NCBI GenBank assembly: GCA_963806955.1
Contig: CAWDZG010000002.1
Span: 372,001 to 436,000 of the forward strand
Origin: Gaiellasilicea sp963806955
Lineage (GTDB): Bacteria; Actinomycetota; Thermoleophilia; Gaiellales; Gaiellaceae
Length of the DNA: 64,000 nucleotides
Reading direction: 5' to 3'
Shown one piece after another: positions 59,477 to 64,000 of this stretch. The notes beneath the pieces were generated by a model. That model did not search any database, was not told where the DNA came from, and saw only the letters and a program-made list of their open reading frames with translations. The translations under genes were made by a program, and so were the position numbers. Each line of letters starts with the position of its first letter. Within the stretch, counting starts at the first letter, position 1.

Positions 59477-60055
59477 GTGACCACGACCGCCGATCTTCGC
59501 GAGCTGGGACAGCTCGTCCACCGCTACCACGAGCACGACGTCGAGGGACGGCGCCATGCCACCAACGTCGCCCGCGTGGCGCTCGAGATCGGCCGGAGAC
59601 TCGGGCTGCCGCGGGCCGAGCTCGTCTCGCTCGGGATCGGCGCGCTCCTGCACGACGTCGGCAAGCTCGCCGTGCCGGCAGAGCTGCTCGAGAGCCCGCA
59701 CCGGTTGACGCCCGAAGAGTGGACACTCGTCCGCGCCCATTCGGCTGCGGGCGAGTCGCTCGTGTCCGGATTCTTCCGCCATCCGAGCGTCCGTGCCGTC
59801 GTGCGCTGGCACCACGAGCGGATCGACGGCAGCGGCTATCCGGACGGGCTCAGCGGCGAGGCGATCCCGCTCGTCGCACGGATCGTCGCGGTCGCCGATG
59901 CGTACGACGCCATGGTCGCCGAGCGCCCGTATGCCGCGGCCCGAACGCCCCACGAGGCAATCTCCGAGACGTTCAAGTGCGCTGGGCGCCAGTTCGACGC
60001 GGGCTGCGTCGCACGGCTCGGCGAGATCGTCGCACCCGCTCTCGCCGCTGCCTGA
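59477..60055 (+). CDS. HD-GYP domain protein
   Basis: A 192-residue stand-alone HD-GYP phosphohydrolase domain, the type that degrades cyclic di-GMP. Metal-binding HD pair LLHDVGKLAVP, then RAHSAAGESLV, the HHERIDGSGYPDGL signature and ARIVAVADAYDAM. All metal ligands look intact. No sensor or receiver domain is attached. GTG 59477 has AAAGGG about 10 nt upstream. The stop lies 1 nt before the convergent tRNA-His. Confidence 0.93.
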   Translation: MTTTADLRELGQLVHRYHEHDVEGRRHATNVARVALEIGRRLGLPRAELVSLGIGALLHDVGKLAVPAELLESPHRLTPEEWTLVRAHSAAGESLVSGFFRHPSVRAVVRWHHERIDGSGYPDGLSGEAIPLVARIVAVADAYDAMVAERPYAAARTPHEAISETFKCAGRQFDAGCVARLGEIVAPALAAA

Positions 60056-60056
60056 G

Positions 60057-60130
60057 GGTGGCGAACGGGACTCGAACCCGCGACCACCGGGACCACAACC
60101 CGGGGCTCTACCAACTGAGCTACCGCCACC
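60057..60130 (-). tRNA. tRNA-His (anticodon GTG)
   Basis: A 74-nt cloverleaf on the minus strand with the extra 5' G (G-1) opposite discriminator C that marks bacterial tRNA-His. Acceptor GGTGGCG pairs with CGCCACC, anticodon loop TTGTGGT gives GTG, T-arm GCGGG-TTCGAGT-CCCGT. CCA is not encoded. It ends 1 nt from the HD-GYP stop. Confidence 0.96.
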
Positions 60131-60179
60131 TCGCGCTACACAGGATAGCCGGGACCGCTGCGGCATACTGGCCACCAAC

Positions 60180-60251
60180 GGCCCCGTAGCTCAGTGGATA
60201 GAGCGGCAGGCTTCGAACCTGCGCGCGGAGGTTCAATTCCTCCCGGGGCCA
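60180..60251 (+). tRNA. tRNA-Arg (anticodon TCG)
   Basis: Acceptor GGCCCCG pairs with CGGGGCC, discriminator A at 60251. Anticodon stem GCAGG/CCTGC encloses CTTCGAA, so the anticodon is TCG (reads CGA). T-arm GGAGG-TTCAATT-CCTCC. CCA is not encoded. A long perfect hairpin follows 14 nt downstream. Confidence 0.95.
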
Positions 60252-60265
60252 CCTCTCCGTCGCAT

Positions 60266-60318
60266 GCTCGCCGGCCCGCAGCTGCGGGCCGGCGAGCGCG
60301 CAGACCCCTGAAGGTCGC
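60266..60318 (+). repeat. hairpin-plus-box element downstream of tRNA-Arg (third family member)
   Basis: A perfect 16+16 inverted repeat (GCTCGCCGGCCCGCAG, 60266-60281, and its complement 60282-60297) is followed by GCGC (60298-60301) and the box AGACCCCTGAAGGTCGC (60302-60318). The order and the box match the two units after tRNA-Ala at 24959-25106, and the orientation relative to the tRNA is the same. The hairpin sequence itself is unrelated to those two. Confidence 0.75.
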
Positions 60319-60380
60319 GGCTCGCGATGGCCGCGCCGGCTGAGCGCCGCCGGCCTTCCCTGGCTCTATCCTTTGGGTGC

Positions 60381-60464
60381 GCGGGTGTGGCGGAACTGGT
60401 AGACGCGCCGGGTTTAGGACCCGGTGGGCTTCGGCCCTTGGAGGTTCAAGTCCTCTCGCCCGCA
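60381..60464 (+). tRNA. tRNA-Leu (anticodon TAG)
   Basis: An 84-nt class II tRNA: acceptor GCGGGTG with CGCCCGC, discriminator A at 60464, anticodon stem CCGGG/CCCGG around TTTAGGA, giving TAG (reads CUA). A variable arm TGGGCTTCGGCCC is present, and the T-arm is GAGG-TTCAAGT-CCTC. Its last 19 bases overlap the 3' end of the convergent cyclodeaminase gene. Confidence 0.96.
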
Positions 60465-61045
60465 CTCGTCGCGCCGAGCGCCTGCTCGGCCGACGCGGCC
60501 GCCCACGACGCAAACGCCCTCGCGACCGCCGTCCGCTCGTCGCCCTGCACGACCCCGAGATTGATCTCGACGAGATGCGCCGCCGCCAGCGCCGCGCCCG
60601 CAGCCAGCGCCGCGGCCGCAGCCGCGTCGGCGTGCGAGTCGCCCCCGTGCTCCGCCGCGACCGCAGCGAGCGCTCCGATGTCCGCGGCCAGCTGACCGAT
60701 CTGGAGCGGGATCTCGGCAGCCCGGCCGAGCGCGCCGCCGAGCGCATGATCCCCGTCGCCCGAGCCGTCGCCGGCGAGCAGGGCCCGAGCCTCGGCGAGG
60801 ACGATTGCATCCACGTCGACCAGCTCGGCCGCCCGCAGCCGAAGCATCTCGGCCTGCGCAGCGATCCCGGGCCCGTCCTGCCAGTCCGGCGAGCGGCGCG
60901 CCGCCTTCGCGACGAGCGCCGCGGCCGCTGCGACCACGAGCGCCGCGACCGAGCCGCTTCCCGGTGCGGGCGTGTCGCCGGCGAGGCTCTCGAGCAGCTC
61001 GTCGAGCCGAAGCTCGAGCAGCTTTCCGGGCTCTGCGGTGCTCAC
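60446..61045 (-). CDS. cyclodeaminase/cyclohydrolase family protein (FTCD_C)
   Basis: A 199-residue all-helical protein of the formiminotransferase-cyclodeaminase C-terminal family (FchA-like). Family features: the N-terminal ELRLDELLESLAGDTPAPGS, the Gly/Ser/Ala-rich GSGSVAALVVAAAAALVAKA, and a later DVDAIVLAEARALLAG stretch. In one-carbon metabolism these enzymes convert methenyl-THF or release ammonia from formimino-THF. GTG 61045 overlaps the upstream 84-aa gene (GTGA). The 3' end runs 19 nt into tRNA-Leu on the opposite strand, which the short final GATSAGERT tail accounts for. Confidence 0.85.
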   Translation of the reverse strand: MSTAEPGKLLELRLDELLESLAGDTPAPGSGSVAALVVAAAAALVAKAARRSPDWQDGPGIAAQAEMLRLRAAELVDVDAIVLAEARALLAGDGSGDGDHALGGALGRAAEIPLQIGQLAADIGALAAVAAEHGGDSHADAAAAAALAAGAALAAAHLVEINLGVVQGDERTAVARAFASWAAASAEQALGATSAGERT

Positions 61046-61296
61046 TCGGTGCCGAGGTGGGCGCGAAGCACGGCAACGAGCGCCGGCCTCGGCTCGTGAC
61101 CCGACTCGGCGAGCGCACTCTCGAGATCCGCGAGCAGGGCCTGGCGGAACTCCGCGTCGGCCTCCGCCCGGGCGACGATCTCGTCGAGCTCGCGCCGTGC
61201 CCGCGGCAACTCCTGGGCCGCCTGCACCCACGCCTGCGGGGCGTCGGGGAGCGCGCGGAGAAGCGCGGCGATCTGTGTCTCGTCGTATCCACTCAT
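61042..61296 (-). CDS. 84-aa hypothetical protein following the sigma factor
   Basis: A small helical, acidic protein (SGYDETQIAALLRALPDAPQ, RRELDEIVARAEADAEFRQA). The ATG overlaps the sigma stop (ATGA) and its own stop overlaps the cyclodeaminase start (GTGA). Position right after an ECF-type sigma suggests an anti-sigma or partner role, but there is no HxxxCxxC zinc motif and no membrane helix, so that is only a guess. No family is recognised. Confidence 0.75.
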   Translation of the reverse strand: MSGYDETQIAALLRALPDAPQAWVQAAQELPRARRELDEIVARAEADAEFRQALLADLESALAESGHEPRPALVAVLRAHLGTE

Positions 61297-61865
61297 CGGG
61301 TCACCTGTCCACTAGACGCGGCGGCAGGCTCACTTCTTCCCTCGAAGCGCTCGCGGAGCGTGCGGAGACAGCGGGAGATCCTGCTCGCGACCGTGCCGGG
61401 TGGCAGGTCGAGCGCGTCGCCGATCGTGCGATAGCTCTCGTCGCGCGCGAACCGGCCGAGGATCTCCTGGCACGGCTCGGTGAGCGTCGAGAGCATCTGA
61501 CGGACGGCCCAGGCCTCCTCCAGGCGCTCGAGCTCGTCGTCCACCTGCTCCCCCTCGAGCTCGGCGACCGGAGAGACGCGTGACCCGGCCCGAAGGCAAT
61601 CGAGGCAGGCCCGCCGTGTCAGCTGGGCCAGCCACGCCCGCACGGCGTCGTCGGAACGCAGCTGGTCGAGCCGCGTGTGTGCGCGCGCGAAAACGTCCTG
61701 GAAGACGTCCTCGGCGTCGTGCTGCGGCAGCCGGAACGCCTGCGTCGCGATCGCGTAGACGTAGCGCGAGAAGCGATCGACGAAATCGGCCCACGCGGCC
61801 TCGTCTCCCTGCCGGCAGCGGGCCGTGAGCTCGCCGTCGCTGAGCCGTTCCCCCATGCCCGGCAT
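61293..61865 (-). CDS. ECF-type RNA polymerase sigma factor
   Basis: A 190-residue sigma-70 family protein with region 2 (FVDRFSRYVYAIATQAFRLP, HDAEDVFQDVFARAHTRLDQ) and region 4 (LTEPCQEILGRFARDESYRT, IGDALDLPPGTVASRISRCL), lacking region 3. This is the ECF layout. ATG 61865 is used; ATG 61856 is an in-frame alternative. It heads an operon with the 84-aa gene and the cyclodeaminase, and is divergent from peroxiredoxin across 97 nt. Confidence 0.92.
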   Translation of the reverse strand: MPGMGERLSDGELTARCRQGDEAAWADFVDRFSRYVYAIATQAFRLPQHDAEDVFQDVFARAHTRLDQLRSDDAVRAWLAQLTRRACLDCLRAGSRVSPVAELEGEQVDDELERLEEAWAVRQMLSTLTEPCQEILGRFARDESYRTIGDALDLPPGTVASRISRCLRTLRERFEGRSEPAAASSGQVTR

Positions 61866-61962
61866 CGTGACGGGTGCTTCCCCGCATGTAAAGCCGGGCC
61901 CGCCGCCCGTCGCGCGGTGCCTACAATCGAGCCAAACCAGGGGTACGAGAAGAGGAGGCAAG

Positions 61963-62619
61963 ATGGCGCTTCTGATCGGCGACACCGCGCCGGACTTCGA
62001 GGCACAGACGAGCGAGGGCACGATCCGGTTCCACGACTGGATCGGCGACGGCTGGGCGGTGCTGTTCTCACATCCGAAGGACTTCACGCCCGTCTGCACG
62101 ACCGAGCTCGGCTACATGGCGAAGATCAAGCCCGAGTTCGACCGCCGCGGCGTCAAGATCATCGGGCTCTCGGTCGACTCGACCGGCGACCACGAGGGCT
62201 GGGCCCGTGACATCGAGGAGACGCAGGGCACCGCGCCCAACTACCCGATCATCGGCGACGCGGACTTCAACGTGTCGAAGCTCTACGGGATGCTCGGCGC
62301 GGACGTCTCCGGCGATCCGACCGACCGGACGGCAGCCGACAACCAGACCGTCCGGAGCGTCTTCGTCGTCGGCCCCGACAAGAAGATCAAGCTGATCCTG
62401 ATCTATCCGATGACGACGGGCCGCAACTTCGACGAGGTGCTGCGCGTGCTCGACTCGCTGCAGCTGACCGCGAAGCACAGGGTCTCGACCCCGGTGAACT
62501 GGAAGCAGGGTGAGGACGTGATCATCGCGGGCTCCGTCTCCGACGCGGAGGCCAAGGAGATCTTCGGCGAGTGGGAGGCCCCGAAGCCGTACATCCGGAT
62601 CGTGCCGCAGCCGAACTAG
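61963..62619 (+). CDS. 1-Cys peroxiredoxin (Prx6 type)
   Basis: A 218-residue thiol peroxidase reducing H2O2 and organic peroxides. The peroxidatic C45 lies in FTPVCTTELG and is the only Cys in the protein. Together with the long C-terminal domain (PVNWKQGEDVIIAGSVSDAE) this marks the Prx6/1-Cys branch. ATG 61963 follows AGAGGAGGCAAG, an excellent ribosome site. The reductant is unknown. A tRNA-Arg lies on the opposite strand just past the stop. Confidence 0.95.
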   Translation: MALLIGDTAPDFEAQTSEGTIRFHDWIGDGWAVLFSHPKDFTPVCTTELGYMAKIKPEFDRRGVKIIGLSVDSTGDHEGWARDIEETQGTAPNYPIIGDADFNVSKLYGMLGADVSGDPTDRTAADNQTVRSVFVVGPDKKIKLILIYPMTTGRNFDEVLRVLDSLQLTAKHRVSTPVNWKQGEDVIIAGSVSDAEAKEIFGEWEAPKPYIRIVPQPN

Positions 62620-62626
62620 CGAGCAG

Positions 62627-62699
62627 TGCGCCCGGGAGGATTCGAACCTCCGACCAACGGATTAGAAGTCCGTCGCTCTGTCCACTGAGCTACGGGCGC
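62627..62699 (-). tRNA. tRNA-Arg (anticodon TCT)
   Basis: A 73-nt cloverleaf on the minus strand: acceptor GCGCCCG with CGGGCGC, discriminator A, anticodon stem ACGGA/TCCGT around CTTCTAA giving TCT (reads AGA), T-arm GGAGG-TTCGAAT-CCTCC. CCA is not encoded. It is convergent with the peroxiredoxin gene, 7 nt apart. Confidence 0.96.
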
Positions 62700-62725
62700 T
62701 CGCCCAAGCGTAGCCCTGCCGCAGG

Positions 62726-63263
62726 CTAGGAGCGGAAGCCGAAGTCCGTGGTGACGATGACGACGTCGCGGCCGCCGTACACGCCGGGGGCGGCCGAGAC
62801 CGTCACAGCCGAGAGGCCGATCTCGCGCCAGCGCGCCGTGAGGATGTTCTTGCGGTGGCCCGGGCTCTTCATCCACAGCTCGACCGCGCGCCTGGCGTCG
62901 ATGCCGGCCGTCGACCAGAGCAGGTTCTCGCCGACCGACCAGCTTCTGAATCCCTTCGGGCCGTAGAAGCGCTTGACGCGGCGCCAGAACTCCGAGCCGT
63001 CACGTGACTCGTGCTTGAAGAAGCCGTGCTTGCCCATCGCCGCCGAGTGGACGTCGGCCGCGGCCGTGAGCGGCCCGACACGCGCAGCGGGACGAGACCG
63101 TGCGTCGCCTGACGGCATTCAGCTCGACGAGCACCTCGCTCTCGAGCTGGTTCGCCGCCGTCAGCGTCGACGCGGGCTTGCCGGCCGCACCGGCCGTCAG
63201 CGCCCCGGCGCTCAGGCAGAGCGCGGCGAAGAGCGCAGCGATCGTCGCGACACGGGTCCCCAC
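62726..63263 (-). CDS. secreted CAP/SCP-domain protein (two frameshifts)
   Basis: A cysteine-rich-secretory/PR-1 (CAP) superfamily protein, about 179 aa after repair. GTG 63263 follows AAGG and encodes a signal peptide (VATIAALFAALCLSAGALTA). The CAP helix 1 (ESEVLVELNAVRR) is in one frame. HGLVPLRVSG is in a second and needs one added base near 63104. PLTAAADVHSAAMGKHGFFKH is in a third and needs one added G in the GGG run near 63075. The rest (GENLLW, WMKSPGHRKNILTARWREIG) is complete, with the conserved His/Glu positions of the CAP cavity. Extracellular; activity unknown. Confidence 0.82.
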
Positions 63264-63281
63264 ACACCTTCGATCGGCAGC

Positions 63282-64000
63282 TCAGCCTCGAGCGCCGATC
63301 ATCCGATCGAGGGACTGTGCCGGATGGCTGTCTAGACGGGTGCGGGCGGCGGCTCTGGTCGCCGCCCCGGCCCGGTGCGCGAGCCAGTCGAGCAGGATCA
63401 CCTGCAGCGCGCCGGCCACCGGGATCGCGGCGAGCGCGCCGATCACGCCGGCGAGCTCGGCGCCGATCAGGACGGCGATCAGCACGGCGAGCGGCGAGAG
63501 CTGCACGGTGCGGCCGTAGACGACCGGCTGGATCACGTGGTTCTCGAGCTGCTGGTAGAGGATGAAGAAGACGACGACGATGATCCCGGCCTGCGTCGAG
63601 TCGAGGAACGCGACCGTCGAGACGATGATCGCGGCGATCGTGGCGCCCGCGAGCGGGATCAGGTCGAGGATCGCGACGACGAGCCCGAGGGCGAGCGCGA
63701 ACGGAAGCCCGACGAGCAGGAAGACGACGGTCGAGACGACGCCGGCGATCAGGCTGATCAGGAGGTTGCCGGTGACGTAGCCGCCGACCGTCCGGTAGAT
63801 GTCGTTGCCGATCGCCCGCCAGCGCGGCTGCTTCTCGGCGGGGAGCAGTCCGTAGAAGCGCTCGACCCACTTCGGCCCTTCGAGCAGCATGAACAGGGTG
63901 AGGAACGCGATCGTGATCGTCGCGACGACGGCGGTGATCACGCCCTTGGTGACGGCGAGCGCGGTGCCCGAGAGGCCGAGCGCCTTCGTCGCGCCGCCCT
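63282..64000 (-). CDS. AI-2E family transporter, C-terminal part (runs off window)
   Basis: A polytopic membrane protein cut by the window edge; the visible 239 codons are the C-terminal two thirds. The AI-2E/PerM (UPF0118) signature is clear: VGGYVTGNLLISLIAGVVST, LVVAILDLIPLAGATIAAII, and YQQLENHVIQPVVYGRTVQL, LSPLAVLIAVLIGAELAGVI. The family includes putative autoinducer-2 exporters and Na+/Li+:H+ antiporters; the substrate here is unknown. It is followed by an Arg/Ala-rich tail and lies just upstream of the CAP gene on the same strand. Confidence 0.9.
   Translation of the reverse strand, partial: GGATKALGLSGTALAVTKGVITAVVATITIAFLTLFMLLEGPKWVERFYGLLPAEKQPRWRAIGNDIYRTVGGYVTGNLLISLIAGVVSTVVFLLVGLPFALALGLVVAILDLIPLAGATIAAIIVSTVAFLDSTQAGIIVVVFFILYQQLENHVIQPVVYGRTVQLSPLAVLIAVLIGAELAGVIGALAAIPVAGALQVILLDWLAHRAGAATRAAARTRLDSHPAQSLDRMIGARG

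Noticed and set aside
58568..60178. A 536-codon minus-strand frame extending the Pro-rich protein through HD-GYP and tRNA-His
   Set aside because: It runs antisense to an intact HD-GYP gene and through a tRNA; the real start has a ribosome site at 59413.

Overview
The window is a high-GC chromosomal segment of a deep-branching actinobacterium. Class Thermoleophilia (Gaiellales/Solirubrobacterales-like) is my best guess, from the gene order rng-rplU-rpmA-obg-nadD-rsfS, a complete mreBCD-mrdA-rodA rod-shape cluster, a stand-alone 2-oxoglutarate dehydrogenase E1, and many GTG/TTG starts. This is inference from gene content; no 16S or marker search was possible. I see no transposase, integrase, phage gene or CRISPR array, and no stretch above 300 bases without a gene. 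The largest gaps are 24925-25107, 18533-18699 and 31116-31258.

Layout. 1-11.4 kb: the 5' part of radA, a secreted trypsin-like protease, tatA, small coupled ORFs, an ABC-F ATPase, an operon of ribbon-helix-helix regulator, 40-aa ORF, DUF4097 protein and MFS transporter, and, divergent from it, a heterodimeric ABC exporter. 11.4-21.3 kb: a membrane diguanylate cyclase divergent from a Pro/Lys-rich secreted protein; sucA preceded by four small membrane or secreted protein genes; a primary-type sigma factor; a secreted glycoside hydrolase. 21.3-25.2 kb: DUF72, two MDR oxidoreductases, a TetR regulator and tRNA-Ala, followed by tandem hairpin repeats. 25.2-38.1 kb: one long minus-strand block, mreB-mreC-mreD-mrdA-rodA-DUF697-small ORF-rng-rplU-rpmA-obg-nadD-rsfS. 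38.1-48.7 kb: SDR, sulfide:quinone-type oxidoreductase, then valS-folC-37aa-zinc ribbon-ndk-maf, two PaaI-type thioesterases, an HxlR regulator and a gamma-glutamyltransferase. 48.7-56 kb: a TPR-nucleotidyl cyclase, then tig, clpP, clpX and a LanC-like gene, and an arsC-type phosphatase. 56-64 kb: a giant secreted SGNH/VWA/PKD protein, a second Pro/Lys-rich secreted protein divergent from an HD-GYP protein, four tRNAs, a sigma-factor operon with a cyclodeaminase, 1-Cys peroxiredoxin, a CAP-domain protein and the C-terminal part of an AI-2E-type permease.

At least 14 single-base frameshifts interrupt otherwise well-conserved genes (sucA, rplU twice, rng twice, valS twice, maf, ggt, the glycoside hydrolase three times, the CAP protein twice, a Pro-rich protein). 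Several of these genes are essential, so indel error in the assembly is the simplest explanation; such genes are listed as CDS over their full span with the break marked. The most interesting non-coding signal is a three-copy family downstream of two tRNA genes: perfect hairpins of unrelated sequence, each followed by the same GACCC(C)TGAAGGGTC box.
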